From contig NC_089220.1 in the NCBI RefSeq assembly GCF_963924675.1, positions 58,538,639-58,602,638 of the forward strand: a DNA stretch of 64,000 nt, given 5' to 3'. Below the pieces are notes generated by a model that saw only the letters and a program-made list of their open reading frames with translations, had not been told where the DNA came from and did not search any database. Positions 1-12,059 of this stretch are shown piece after piece (positions within the stretch are counted from its first letter, which is position 1; each line of letters opens with the position of its first letter). The position numbers and the translations under genes were made by a program. The DNA is from Phocoena phocoena (taxonomy: Eukaryota > Chordata > Mammalia > Artiodactyla > Phocoenidae).

Positions 1-124
1 GGGAATGCTAAGGGAACTCAGAAACATTAGGGTTCAACAAAGCAGCACAATTAACAAACAAATACAGGATGTGGATTTAGCTTTGGGAGCATCTCACCAT
101 CATCATTTAAAAATAAACACATAT

Positions 125-260
125 TTTTAATTTTTTAAGGAAACTCCATACTGTTCTCCATAGTGGCTTTACCAATTTACATTCTTACCAACAGTGCAGG
201 AGGGTTCCCTTTTCTTCACACCCACTCCAGCATTTATTGTTTGTAGATTATTTTTTTAAA
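125..260 (-). mobile_element. L1 fragment (ORF2 3' part), antisense
   Basis: The + strand here matches the antisense of the L1 ORF2 C-terminal region: the segment around CTCCATAGTGGCTTTACC is repeated at about 1090-1115 and 40430-40450, inside longer L1 copies. It is a short fragment cut off at about 260 by the next L1 insertion. Confidence 0.8.
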
Positions 261-314
261 GAGATAGCTTTTTTAATAAGATTTTTATTTTTAATTTTTT
301 TAGCTTTAATTGGC

Positions 315-316
<2 letters not shown>

Positions 317-372
<56 letters not shown>
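317..372. repeat. (AT)n microsatellite
   Basis: An uninterrupted run of alternating A and T of roughly 55 bases lies directly next to the 3' end of an antisense L1. It probably grew from the L1 tail. A shorter AT run lies at 441-459. Confidence 0.95.
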
Positions 373-377
<5 letters not shown>

Positions 378-1324
378 TTTATTGGAGTATAAATGTTTTA
401 CAATGGTGGGTTAGTTTCTGCTTTATAACAAAGTGAATCAGCTATATATATATATATATCCCCATATCTCCTCCCTCTTGCATCTCCCTCCCATCCTCCC
501 TACACTACCCCTCTAGGTGGTCACAAAGCACTGAGCTGATCTCCCTGTGCTGTCTGGCTTATTCCCACTAGCTATCTATTTTACATTTGGTATTATATAT
601 AAGTCCATGCCACTCTCTCACTTCGTCCCAGCTTACCCTTACCCCTCCCCATGTCCTCAAGTCCATTCTCTACATCTGTGTCCTTAATCCTGTCCTGCCC
701 CTAGGTTCTTCATAACCTTTTTTTTTCTTTTTTTAAATTCCATATATATGTGTTAGCATATGGTATTTGCTTTTCTCTTTCTGACTTTCTTCACTCTGTA
801 TGACAGACTCTAGGTCTATCCACCTCATTACAAATAACTCAATTTCATTTCTTTTTATGGCTGAATAATATTCCATTGTATATATGTGCCACATCTTCTT
901 TAACCATTCCTCTGTCGAAGGACACTTAGGTTGCTTCCATGTCCTGGCTATTGTAAATAGTGCTGCAATGAACATTGCAGTACATGCCTCTTTTTGAATT
1001 ATGGTTTTCTCAGGGTATATGCCCAGTAGTGGGATTGCTGGGTCGTATTGTAGTTCTAATTTTAGTTTTTTAAGGAACCTCCATACTGTTCTCCATAGTG
1101 GCTGTATCAATTTACATGCACCAACAGTGCAAGAGTGTTCCCTTTTCTCCACACCCTCTCCAGCATTTATTGTTTGTAGATTTTTTGATGATGGCTATTC
1201 TGACCAGTGTGAGGTGGTACCTCATTGTAGTTTTGATTTGCATTTCTCTAATGATTTGTGATGCTGAGCATTCTTTCATGTGTTTGCTGGCAATCTGTAT
1301 ATCTTCTTTGGAGAAATGTCTATT
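373..1324 (-). mobile_element. 5'-truncated L1 (3'UTR plus end of ORF2), antisense
   Basis: Read on the - strand this gives the C-terminal part of L1 ORF2 (reading frame about 733-1152, with the family-typical segments [17 protein letters not shown] and KKMWHIYTMEYYSAIKRNE), followed by the L1 3'UTR down to about 373. It is the reverse transcriptase protein of a non-LTR retrotransposon, kept only as its last part. The upstream portion of the element is absent: sequence homology stops at about 1324, where a second L1 3'UTR starts in the opposite orientation. The copy is dead. Confidence 0.9.
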
Positions 1325-1680
1325 ATGGTTCTGAAGAACCTAGGGGCAGGACAGGAATAAAGATGCAAACGTAGAGAATGGACTTGAGGACATGGGGAGG
1401 GGGGGAAGGGTAAGCTGGGCGAAGTGAGAGAGTGGTAGGGGCATATATACACTACCAAATGTAAAATAGATAGCTAGTGGGAAGCAGCCACATAGCACAG
1501 GGAGATCAGCTCAGTGCTTTGTGACCACCTAGAGGGGTGGGATAGGGAGAGAGATGCAAGAGGGAGGGGATAAGGTGATATATGTATATGTATAACTGAT
1601 TCACTTTTTTATACAGCAGGAACTAACACAACATTGTGAAGCAAGTACACTCCAATAAAGATGTTAAAAAAGTTAAAAAA
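1325..1680 (+). mobile_element. L1 3'UTR fragment, sense
   Basis: This stretch is the reverse complement of 373-715 with scattered differences. It carries the sense L1 3'UTR and ends in CTCCAATAAAGATG followed by an A-rich tail at 1663-1680. Together with the preceding antisense copy it forms a long inverted repeat with a loop of about 600 bp. Confidence 0.88.
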
Positions 1681-3699
1681 CACATATTACTTCTTTACCC
1701 TGTGGGTAAAGAAGGAAGAGTTTCCAATCTCAGTTACATAACTAATAGAGAATTATGGCAATAGCGTTTAATGAGCTTGGGTTCAAAACTTGACAGTCCT
1801 TGAGTCAGTTTCCCAATCTCTGAAATTGGGACAATAATAGTGTTTCCCTAAACTATCTTTTAGGATTCAAGAAAAATCAAATAATATCAATAAAATGTTT
1901 TAGAGTACAAATTATGTTTTTTATCATCAATACTAAAAGCCTGCATTAAATTAATGCTAGACATATGAAGACTTTCATCAAGAAATAATGCACTGAATAT
2001 GGCTATGTAAAATTCATTATAAAATGAATCTTCACAGATAAAGAATTTTTGAGTCAATATTGTATTTGTAACTCTCTCAAGGCTAACTTCAACATATCCA
2101 AGTAAATCACTAAACTCTACTTCTCCCCCAGAGGAGACAACATTTAGTAAACTTCAACAAAACATCTTTTTCTTGTCTTTCTGAAAGATAATCAACTGCC
2201 AGAGATTAAAAATAAGGCATATCAAAGATACATATCAACATACCGAAAGGAGAATAATCTTATCTGTCTTCTGCAATGCAGCTTTACTCAAATTTTATAA
2301 TCAAGAGTAAAATAAGCTTTGCTATTTTGTTGCCAATCAATTTTTGTAAAAGTGAATTTTAGATTACATATATTTTTTTGTTGAAAGGTTAAATATACAA
2401 TTTGTTTCCCAAATTTAGCTTCAACTTTCCATCTGAATTTCATAAAGAATACAGAAGGATATTCTCTTTTCTCATAAAGGGTTTGGCAGAAGAAATTCCT
2501 ACAATATTATGAACAGAGTCCTTAAATTACATTCCAAGGCAAAACAGATGTCTCTAGGATATATGATGTTCTAGGACCTCAGAAATTTAGTTTTAAGAAG
2601 TTCCACCTTAGAGTATCCATTTTTCAGTCTGTCCCTAATGTCAATATACAAAACACAAGCAATTTATAATGCAGTAAACAGTCACTCAGATTGACCTTTT
2701 TTTTGCTGAGCAGTTTAAACAAGGTCACTAAAACAATGACACCCTGAAAATAACCTCTTTCATCTGTGTATAAGCAATCAATATTAAGACACTAGAATGA
2801 CTATAATGCCAAGATAAGTAGTTTAAAATATTTTGATCTAGAAATAATGACATGGAAAAGAATCTAGAGTGTGGAAATTTATTCTAGAAGTATGAAACAT
2901 ATGTAATATGAAAATATATACATTTCTATATGAGAAAAAATGCAAATTAATGCATGAAATGATGATTGTGCTTAATCGTGTGACAAAAATCACTTGAACA
3001 AATAAATAATTACATAGGTCACCTAGTTGCTTTGTCTGGCCAAAAGCAAACCATGTCTTTTTCCTTTAACTTATAATTAAAAAATAATTACAGAATACAT
3101 TTATTGCTTACATTTATGTATGTAATTTAGAAACCATAAATATTATAAGAAAACTAATGTTTACTTTTTCTGATATAAATATGAGATTTACTTCATTAAA
3201 AACATGACATAATCTCACTTCAATTCACATAAATGAAATATACTGTTGACTATTTAAATATCTTCTAAGAATAGCATGAATTATACTTGGATCAGCAACA
3301 CAACAAATTCAGTAAAGAAAGTCATAGCTTAAACATAATTATTTCTCAAAATAATAATATTCAGGATGTTTTTTGAATGAAGATAATAACAGTATTTATA
3401 ATTTATTTATAGATCCGATTTGAAAGAGCAGATAGTGATGTGTAGAGTCATGTTTCCAAGGAGTACAAAGGAAAACTATAATTTAAATTAGGACTTTATC
3501 TGGAATTTGTAGAGGCTGGTACAATTTGCAAATATACTTTATTCCCCAAAAATGAAGAAACTGATATCCAAGGAGCAAAAATGTCATGAGTCTGTATTTT
3601 AGCAGAGGTTTATTTTTGGAAATAGCGGTTTTTATTAAACTAAATATAATTGTTAGTAATTTCCAATTTATTATCAGTAAAATATAAAAATAAAATCAG
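1681..3699. other. AT-rich unique DNA, no feature seen
   Basis: I saw no long open frame, recognisable repeat or CpG-rich segment in these 2 kb. Short A/T runs only. Confidence 0.5.
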
Positions 3700-3905
3700 C
3701 AGCTCTCCTTTATTGAATATCTAATCTTTACCAAGCATTGTGCTAGTCACTAGCAACATGAAAGAATATTTCATTTAAAGATCTCATTTAAAGATCTCAC
3801 TTAAAAATTATAACAATACAGTAAGTTGGATAATTTCCGTATTATTGATAGGAACTTGAGGTTTAGAGAAACTAGCAACTTTTCCACGACAGTAACCTAT
3901 ATTAT
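3700..3905 (+). repeat. MIR SINE
   Basis: The order of landmarks follows the MIR consensus: CAAGCATTGTGCTAG, then a stretch like ATCTCATTTAA, a degenerate copy of the ATTTTACAGATGAGGAAACTGAGG core and a gap-rich end. It is heavily diverged, as expected for this ancient mammalian family. Confidence 0.65.
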
Positions 3906-4722
3906 CCTGAAATATTAATTAGCATATTTAAGTATGGTAAATAATAGTCTCTTTTATTTCTTTGATAACAGAAGTACTAGTTAGTTCTTGTTTATTTATC
4001 TAACTCAACCTCCAATCTAGTCAGTGAGTTTAATTTTTCCCAAGACAGGTAAAGATAAGCAAATTTAAAAAGAAAAAGTACAGTTGACATATTATTTTTC
4101 ATATTCTTTATCTCTACAGTAAAGAGCGAGAAAAGTGAGGCCATAGCATGAAGGAAGGAAGAGAATGGAATACTAGCCAAATTAATTTTCTTCTGTGATT
4201 ATTTCTTCAGACTCTGAAATAACCATTTTTTCATTTAATTTATTGTAAATTTACATAACAATTTAAGTTTTACATTGCATTTCAGTATAAGAACTAGACA
4301 ATTCTCCTGCTGATAGATTTTAGAAATTTGAGAATTATCTATTCCTTTCTTTCTTCACAGCAAATAGAAACTTGAGGTGTAATAGGAATACCATGTACTT
4401 AACAATATTCTTAAAAATATTTTAATGTGTTTTCATAACCCTTACTTATTTTTTAAAATGCCTCTTGGAGGATGTGAAAGCAGATATAACTCCATTTTAT
4501 AAAGGGAAGTTAATGATAAAGTTATTGTAAATAAATTCAAGAGTGTAATGAAAATTCACATGCCTTGATTATGTTCTTTCTTTTTGCAATTACATGCATA
4601 ATTCAAAGTTTTTACTTGTCATTTGATTTGGTTTATCAAGTGTTAGTGAAAAGATATCCAACAAACATCACTGAATTTAAAATGTCATAAAATTTGACTA
4701 TATACTTGAGTTGATTGATATA
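3906..4722. other. AT-rich unique DNA, no feature seen
   Basis: Only short open frames interrupted by stops. No repeat that I can name between the MIR and the Tigger1 element. Confidence 0.45.
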
Positions 4723-7080
4723 TAGACATACCTCATTTTATTGCACTTCACAGATATTGCATTTTTCACAAATTGAAAGTTTGTGGCAACTCTGTATTGA
4801 GCAAGTCTAAGAGTGCCATTTTTCCAATAGCATTTGCTCATTTCATGTCTCTGTAGCACATTTTGGTAATTCTCCCAAAATTTTAAACTTTTTCATTATT
4901 ACTATATTTGTCATGTTGATCTGTGATCAGTGATCTTTGATGTTACTATTGTAATTGTTTGGGGGCACTATGAATTACGCCCATATAAGACGATGAAGTT
5001 AATGGATAAATGTGGTGTGTGTTCTGACAGCTACACCTATTGGCCATTGCCCTTTCCCTCTTCCTCGCCTCTGGCCATCCTGTTCCCCAAGACACAACAT
5101 TATTGAAATTAGCCTAATTAATAAGCCTCAAATCTCTCTAAGTGTTCAAGTGAAAGAAGAGTCACTTAAAGTCAAAAGCTATAAATGATTAAGCTTAGTG
5201 AGGAAGACATGTCGAAAGCCGAGGTAGGCCAAAAGCTAAGCCTTGTGCCAAACAGTTAGCCAAGTTGTGAAGGCAAAGGAAAAGTTCTTGAAGGAAATTA
5301 AAAATGCTGCTCCAGTGAACACAACAATAAGAAAGCGAAACAGCCTTATAGGTGATATGGAGAAAGTTTTAATGCTCTGAAACAGAAGATCAAACCAGCC
5401 ATAACATTCTCTTAAGTCAAAGCGTAATCCACAGCAAGAACCTACTCTAACTCTCTTCAATTCTATGAAGAATGAGAAAGTTGAGGAAGCTGGAGAAGAA
5501 AAGTTTGAAGCTAGTAAAGATTGGTTCATGAGGTTTAAGGAAAGAAGTCCTCTCCATAACATAAAGTTATAAGTGCTGATATTAAAGATGTAGCAAGTTA
5601 TCCAGAAGATCTAGCTAAGATCATTAATAAAGGCGGCTACACTAAACAACAGATTTTCAATGTGGACACAACAGCTTTCTGTTGGAAAAAGATGTCATCG
5701 AGGACTTTGATAGCTAGAGATGTCTGTGGCTGGCTTCAGAGCTTCATAGGACAGGCTGACTCTCTTGTTGGGGGCAAATGCAGCTGGTGACTTTAAGTTG
5801 AAGCGAATGCTCATTTACCATTCTGAAAATCCTAGGGCCCTTAAGAGCTATGCTAAATCTATTCTGCCTTTGCTCCGTAAATGGAACAACATAGCCTAGA
5901 TGACAGCACATCTGTTTACAACATGGCTTACTATTTTAAGCCCACTGTTGAAGCCCACCGCTCAGGAAAAAAATTCCTTTCAAAATAGTACTGCTCACTG
6001 ACAATGCACCTGGTCACCCAAGAACTCTGATGGAGACAGACAATGAGATTAATATTTCCATGCCAGTTAACACAGTATACATTCTGAAGCTCATGGATCA
6101 AGGAGTAATTTCAACTTTCAAGTCATATTGTTTAAGAATTACATTTCATAATAGTATAGCTGCCATAGATACTGATTCCATTGATGGATCTGGGCAAAGT
6201 AAACTGAAAGCCTTCTGGAAAGGATTCACCATTCTAGATGCCATTAAGAACATTTGTGATTCATGGGAAGAGATGAAAATATCAACATTAACAGGAGTTT
6301 GGAAGAAGTTGATTTCAACTCTCACGGATGACTTGGAGAGGTTCAAGACTTCAGTAGAGGAAGTCATTGAAGATATGGTAGAGATAGCAAGAGAATTAGA
6401 ATTATAATTGGAGCCTGAAGGTGTAACCAAATTGCTATAATCTCTGATAAAAATTTAACAGATGAGGAATTGCTTCCTATGGGTGAGCAAAAAAAAAGTG
6501 GTTTCTTGAGACAGAATCTACTGCCGGTGAAGACGCTGTGAAGATTATTGAAACAACAACAAAGGATCTAGGGTATTACATAAACTTAGTTAATAAAGCA
6601 GCAGCAGGGTGAGAGGATTGACTCCAATTTTAAAAGTTTTCCAGTGGGTGAAATACCATCAAACAGCATTGAGTGCTACAGAGAAATCATTTGTGAAAGA
6701 AAGAGTCAATTGATGCTGCAAACATCATTGTTGTCTTATTTTAAGAAACTGCCACAGCTGCCCCAGCCTTCAGCAACCACCACTCAGATCAGTCAGCAGC
6801 CACCAACATGGAGGCAAGACCGTCTACCAGCAAAAAGATTATGATTCACTGAAGTCTCAGATGATGGTTAGCATTTTTAGCAATAAAGTATTTTGAATCA
6901 AGGTTATGTAAATTGTTTTTTTTAGGCAATACTTTTTATACATATTAGACTGCAGTACAGTATAAACATAACTTTTATATGCACTGGGAAACCAAAAATT
7001 TGTGTCACTAACTTTATGATGATATTCACTTTATCTCAGTGGTCTAGAACCAAACTCACAATATTTCCAAGATGTGCCTA
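4723..7080 (+). mobile_element. Tigger1 DNA transposon, nearly full length
   Basis: Terminal inverted repeats of the Tigger1 type open at 4723 (GACATACCTCATTTTATTGC) and close at 7080 (read backwards, TAGGCACATCTTGG). Both ends are flanked by TA, the target duplicated by Tc1/mariner-superfamily elements. The span of 2358 bp is close to the roughly 2.4 kb of intact Tigger1. The interior carries the remains of a pogo-type transposase on the + strand. The element is fossil: multiple frameshifts and stops are visible. Confidence 0.92.
5100..6842 (+). pseudogene. Tigger1 (pogo-type) transposase remnant
   Basis: This is the decayed gene for a cut-and-paste transposase with an N-terminal CENP-B-like DNA-binding part and a C-terminal DDE-type catalytic part. 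The best preserved piece is an open frame at 6030-6407 with the segments [12 protein letters not shown] and [15 protein letters not shown], which are characteristic of Tigger transposases. The catalytic segment just upstream reads as [10 protein letters not shown] (about 5995-6025), so one catalytic Asp is still visible. A second piece at 6644-6842 ends in a frame containing [19 protein letters not shown] and a stop. The N-terminal half around 5140-5700 is broken by stops and shifts, so no working protein can be made. Confidence 0.85.
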
Positions 7081-7929
7081 TAGTTAATGCTCTATTTTAC
7101 TTAGTTTAAATACCTCCAAATAAACTGTGTAATTACATGTCATCAATGACCTCTCAACAGCTAGTTCTAAAAAAAATTTTTTTCTTCAAGTTCTCTTAAG
7201 CCTTCAAATCATTTGAACACATTTTACCACCAAAACCCTAACCTTTCACTTTCTTTCTCACCTCATCTGTTGAAGTGCATTTTCTTTGTCTCTGTACCCA
7301 GCTGCTCTTGTTTATTCTGTTCTTGAATATAAATTCACAGGTTCATTCAGAGAATGTCTTCCTTTCCTTCACAGCTTCATAAATTCTCACAGATTGCCCT
7401 AGCACCTTCATGCAGATGACTCCAAACTTTTATTTAGCAATGATGGGTTTTGTTTTGTTTTATGAATATTTCATTGCTTTGTTATCGACCACATAATTAC
7501 ATTGCTATATAGTTTCTACCTTGAGTTTTGTACAAGAAAAAAATCATTTCAAATAGAAGGTTTGATAAATATTGGCAGGTACATTTTTCTACAAACTTTA
7601 ATATTTTCCTTTAACACATGTTTAATCTGGGATATAATTTTATGACAGATGTTAGGTTAAAAAGCTTTGGTTAGTTCACTCTATTAAACAAAGTATGTAT
7701 ATTTTTAAGCTATGATCTTACTGAACTTTAATTTGGGATAATAATGTTTCAGTTAATTTGTTGGATTTACCCAGAAGATATTCATATGATTAGAGGATTA
7801 TAGAAAAATGAGAATTTTATTGTCACTTTTCAGACATTATTTTAATTTTTTAAATATTTCTTATTTTTGCATTAGATAGATATACTACTATGAATAACAG
7901 TAAATAAAAATGGTGATATTAAGCACCCT
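7081..7929. other. AT-rich DNA, possible L2 trace
   Basis: A pyrimidine-rich stretch at 7190-7450 contains TGCAGATGACTCCAAACTTT, reminiscent of an L2-type LINE, but it is too decayed to call. The rest shows no feature. Confidence 0.3.
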
Positions 7930-8520
7930 CGAATTGTTCCAAAACAACTTGACTTTCCTCATTTTCAGCACCTTCCCTACCATTCTCCACACTAAAAGAT
8001 TACTTTGAAACCTAGATCTGATTTTCCTTAATGTCTTCTAATGGCATCTCTCTATTCTCTTTTTGTTTGTTTTGGTTTTTTTTTTGCGGTACGCGGGCCT
8101 CTCACTGCTGTGGCCTCTCCCGTTGTGGAGCACAGACTCCGGACGTGCAGGCTCAGCGGCCATGGCTCACGGGCCCAGCCGCTCCGCGGCATGTGGGATC
8201 TTCCTGGACCGGGGCACAAACCCACGTCCCGTGCATCGGCAGGCGGACTCCCAACCACTGCGCCACCAGGGAAGCCCAACATCTCACTGTTCTTAGTAAA
8301 AGACTAGACCACTTAACTTGGCTTATGAGACCCTATCTGATCTAATTTACCATTCCCACCTCTTCAGGTCTATTTCTTTCCATACCATCTCCTCTCCTGG
8401 CTCATCCTGGCTTCCTTTTAATGACTCACTTTCCACAAGACTTCTAACACTCACTATAGGGATATTGAACTTCATTTAGTTCGCATTCTTTTTCCCCGAG
8501 GCATTTTCATGAAGAATATG
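7930..8520 (+). repeat. L2-type LINE remnant, split by a CHR SINE
   Basis: The flanks of the SINE at 8076-8277 read continuously as a decayed L2-like sequence: before it, GATCTGATTTTCCTTAATG; after it, GACCCTATCTGATCTAATTT and CATCTCCTCTCCTGGCTCAT. The family assignment comes from recognition of the pattern and is not certain. Confidence 0.5.
8076..8277 (-). mobile_element. Short-form CHR SINE
   Basis: A poly-T at 8076-8085 (tail of an antisense copy) is followed by GCGGTACGCGGGCC, and the element ends at the tRNA-like head GCGCCACCAGGGAAGCCC. It is flanked by an imperfect 14-bp target duplication, CATCTCTCTATTCT at 8044-8057 and CATCTCACTGTTCT at 8280-8293. Read on the - strand the RNA polymerase III A-box-like and B-box-like segments lie near its start. 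Open frames across it are artefacts of its GC-rich sequence. Confidence 0.93.
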
Positions 8521-8967
8521 TTAGTGGTACAATTTCTAAACTCTTCTATGTTGCGTCTCACACAAGATTAATACACTTTCTGGGTAAAAATTCTGAGATC
8601 ACTATATTTCACATAAAAATATGCAAAAATTGTCTAAATAAATTTATCTAGAAAATTTTTTCAATTACAGAAATAAAACTGTTATCAATCTACTTCTTTT
8701 TTAAACTACAAGGATTTTTTCTTTTCTTTTTTGGCCTATATGCTTAAAGGATAGATTCATAGTCTCATAAACCACAGATATTTCAGTATAGTAAGTTTAT
8801 GGTGGCATTTGGTGAGATGCACTTCTTTCTTCAGCTCAGAGAAATTTTCTCCTATTTTCTTCTTTCTTCACTAATTTCCCTTATCTTGTGTGTTTTTCTC
8901 CTTCCCCTGCATTACATCAGCAATGATACTACTGTAAAAATACATATATCTGTAGTTAGGTAGTTTT

Positions 8968-9178
8968 TTTAGTATAGTGATTAAGAATGTGGCTCTGCAC
9001 TCAGAATAAATGTATCTGAAAACTATCCCCACCATATTCTAGCTCTGATGACTTTAGGCCAGTAACTCAAGCTCCCTGCGTCTTAGTTTTCTCATTTGTA
9101 AAGAATTAAATGTTTAAAAAAAAAAAAAGCACCTACTTTACAGGGTTATTGTGAAGATTACAGTGCTTGGTAGATTAA
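8968..9178 (+). repeat. MIR SINE
   Basis: Landmarks appear in MIR order: TAGTGATTAAGAATGTGGCTC, then TAGCTCTGATGACTTTAGGCC, TCTTAGTTTTCTCATTTGTAA and CAGGGTTATTGTGAAGATTA. An A-run of about 14 bases has expanded inside it at 9117-9130. Confidence 0.8.
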
Positions 9179-9669
9179 AAAATGGGAAATACAGTGCTCA
9201 AGGTTCAGAATAAACAAAAGGACGCATTTGATGTAAAGATATCTCACAGAAAAAATTAAATTAATTTTGGAAGGCATTTGTTTTCAATGTACCCTAATCA
9301 AAGTAATGGAGGATGTTCATAGATCCAAGAACATGAGACCTATGATCAAAAATAATAGCAATAAACTACTAGAATTTGTCAAGTCCTATGAAATCTAAGA
9401 ATTTCCTGTCTGTATGCACTCAATTTTTGTGCAGTCATACTAAGAAATGCAGGTCTCTACACATATTGGCCCTTGCTACTGGTTCTTAGTTTTTGGCTTG
9501 AGTCAGAGTTTGCAAGTATCTGCCCTAACTAAGCTTAACCCAATGAATTACATAGCTGAAAGAAATGGAACATGTCTTCAACCAACAACAGAATAATTTT
9601 CATTTCTTTGAATGTGCTGTGTTCTCTCCTCTACATGGGCCTAATTGGGTATTATATATGGTATTTCCT
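9179..9669. other. Unique DNA, no feature seen
   Basis: No repeat or gene that I can support. A 64-codon open frame at 9565-9759 is not like any protein I know and overlaps the L2 that follows. Confidence 0.4.
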
Positions 9670-9995
9670 CTGAAACTCTCCACGTCATTGCTTTCTTTAC
9701 CTATTACTCATATTTCAGATCTCATTTTAAATAGTACTTCCTCTAAGAAGACTTTGTGACCCTATTAAGAGTACTTTTGTATAACCATTATTCACTCTCT
9801 TAGCAACCTGTACTTCCCTGATCAGATAATTCATCATGCTTTACCATAATTACTTAATTTTCTGTTTCATTTGTTTGACTTTAGCCTCTTTCAGAAAAAG
9901 GACAGTGTCTGCTATGCTGTTAGGTCCCAAACAATCAGGATAGTGCTTAATATAAAATGTTAATAGATGCTCACTAAATACATAAAAGAATTAAT
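9670..9995 (+). repeat. L2 LINE 3' end
   Basis: The sequence follows the 3' end of L2: a decayed CTTCCTCTAAGAAGACTTTGTGACC block, then AAAGGACAGTGTCTGCTATG, GATAGTGCTTAATA and AATAGATGCTCACTAAATAC, which corresponds to the conserved AGTAGGTGCTCAATAAATA end. Confidence 0.7.
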
Positions 9996-10984
9996 TAAAT
10001 GAGACTACATTGGGTATCTGAGATCTATTCTGTGTCTTCCATATTTTGTTTTTATGATTCATCAACTTCTTAACTTTATCTTCTATCTCACAAAATGGGT
10101 TTTCCTACTACCCTGTCTTATATTTACTCCCTCCAAGTGTGCTTTTTAAGCAAAAATAGTCAATCACATTTTCCTTGCAATTACCTTTCTTATACTTTTT
10201 TTTCATGATTATGCTTTTATGCTCTTCAATCTAAGCAAACGTCCTTCTGAATTTTATTAAAGAAATGAGTTGAAGTTTTATAAAGTTCTCTTGTTTGTTA
10301 TAGGAACACTGTTTCAAAGGTCTGTGATTTCATCCCAATAGAGAGATTGGTTCCTTTTCTCTGTGTCTTATACTAAGACTTTTATAAGTATGTGAATTAT
10401 TTTCATATGATATTCATAAGATGTCACCAGGCCTTTGACCAGGGAATACACATTAACCCGGGTCCTGACTTGGTCCTGGCTGTCACACTATTTCCCAAGA
10501 GGACTCAAGCAGAGGAATACATACCAAGAAGTGAAGGAATTAAAACAGTATGCTAACTATTACTTGACCTTTGGTCCCAAACCACAATGCAGTGCACTAA
10601 TGATGTGAAAGAACTGACATGGAACACTTTTTTTGGCTCAGTTGCAATAGACTAGTACACAGATCAAAGCAAATAAAATGACCTATTTCCCCTAAGCCAC
10701 ACAAATATCAAAATTTTCAATTCCACTGAGATGAGATGTGCCAGCCCTTGACAAAACATATCTAGAGAGAGTAGGAAACAGAGTTCATCCCCAATGTCTA
10801 TAATCTCCCACCCAGCCATTCCTAAACTGTAACAACTCTTGGCAAGGCTGTTATGTAAGAACAAGATGGAAAAGGAGGAAGTAACAAAGGTGGACACAGA
10901 GGAGGGAGGTAAGAAGGAGAAAAAAAGGGACAGAATGAAAGACAGAAAGATGCACTTCAACAAGCAGCACTGACCTGCTTACCA
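9996..10984. other. Unique DNA, no feature seen
   Basis: The 99-codon frame on the - strand at 10664-10963 is hydrophobic at its start but lies in A/G-rich DNA and shows no recognisable domain. I do not support a gene here. Confidence 0.4.
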
Positions 10985-11049
10985 TATGTGATTTTATTTT
11001 CCAAAGAAAGATGCAACAAAATCCCTCAATCTCTTAGATCTTCTCCAGT

Positions 11050-11370
11050 GTGACCTTTTCACTCTCCAAACAAAATGTGTAGTCTGTTTCTCTACTACCT
11101 TGAAATTGGGTAAGCCCTATAACTGCTTTAATAGAATATGGCAGAAATGACACTATATCAATTCTACACATAGCCCTTATCAGGCCTAGCAGGTCCTGCT
11201 TCCTGATACTTCTTGCACACTTCTTTGCCCTTCTCAGAACCCAGTTACCATATTTTGAATAGCCAAAGTTATGTGGAGAGGCTACGCTTCAGTCAATAGG
11301 TCCAACTTAGCTTTCAGCCAACATCAACTGCTCGCCATATGAATGGGTCACCTGGGATGTGCAGAATTGA
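11050..11370 (+). repeat. MaLR (MLT1-like) LTR fragment
   Basis: Motifs typical of MLT1 LTRs occur in order: ACCTTGAAATTGGGTAAGCC, AATAGAATATGGCAGAAATG, a GCTTCCTGATACTTCTTG block and CCAACATCAACTGCTCGCCA. The copy is old and truncated. Confidence 0.5.
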
Positions 11371-11409
11371 TTATACTTTGATATATAAGAAATCTACAGT
11401 CTCCTTACC

Positions 11410-11495
11410 CACATGTTTTGCAAGCCAAGGCATTTGTGAGTCCTGTCCATATTCAAGGGTATGGAGAAATATTCTCCACCTTTTTGATGGGGTGA
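11410..11495 (-). repeat. MLT1-like LTR piece, antisense
   Basis: The segment 11425-11488 is the reverse complement of 12130-12192, apart from a few bases. On the - strand it reads GAATATTTCTCCATACCCTT and GGACAGGACTCACAAATGCC, the 5' part of an MLT1-like LTR. Confidence 0.55.
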
Positions 11496-11694
11496 GAAGT
11501 TCACGTATAATAATTATATCAGCTTGGACTGAAAAGAACAGAGACATTCATTAGAAATAGAAGTCTCTGAGCCCTCAGGTTTCTAATGCAAACATGGGCC
11601 ATTTCATGTGGGGAATGAATGATAACTCAAAGGGTGAAGCCAAGGTCCCCTGAGCACTACTTCCAAAGAGCAGGATGGAGCCCTAATCAAAGAA

Positions 11695-11919
11695 GTGGTA
11701 ACATATGCTTGTGCTGGGTCTCAGAATGCTATGGATCAGTGCCTGTTCAAAAGCGTCCTATTCCATGGCATTATTGAGCGGGAGGGTCTACTGTGGATAT
11801 CCTATGTAGATGAACACTGCGTGTTGGGTCTGAAGCAGATAAATAACAATTTTTATACGTTTCAGACCAAGAAACTTGAGAAACTGTTCCCAAGGAATCA
11901 GCACATGAACCTGGTTTAG
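11695..11919 (+). other. Unrecognised 74-codon open frame between inverted LTR pieces
   Basis: The frame uses a GTG start and encodes a peptide with the segments GLLWISYVDEHCVLGLKQ and FQTKKLEKLFPRNQ. The amino-acid texture is more protein-like than the surrounding chance frames, but I cannot assign it to a family. It may be a piece of retroviral or other retroelement coding sequence carried between the flanking LTR fragments, or chance. It has no visible promoter or splice context, so I do not call it a gene. Confidence 0.2.
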
Positions 11920-12059
11920 ATGTGAGATCTTGTACTCATGGATGTGGCTGCCATAATTATGAGAATTTAGTGAGGGTAAGGAAGGAGGTAGGTGTGTTTT
12001 GCTTGTGGGAAGGATGTGAAATGTTTTGGTAAGAGAGTAAACTGTAACTTATTGCATTT

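Noticed and set aside
5236..5562. 108-codon - strand frame
   Set aside because: It is antisense to the decayed Tigger1 transposase.
10664..10963. 99-codon - strand hydrophobic frame as a small membrane protein
   Set aside because: It lies in A/G-rich DNA, with no recognisable domain or gene context; chance is more likely.
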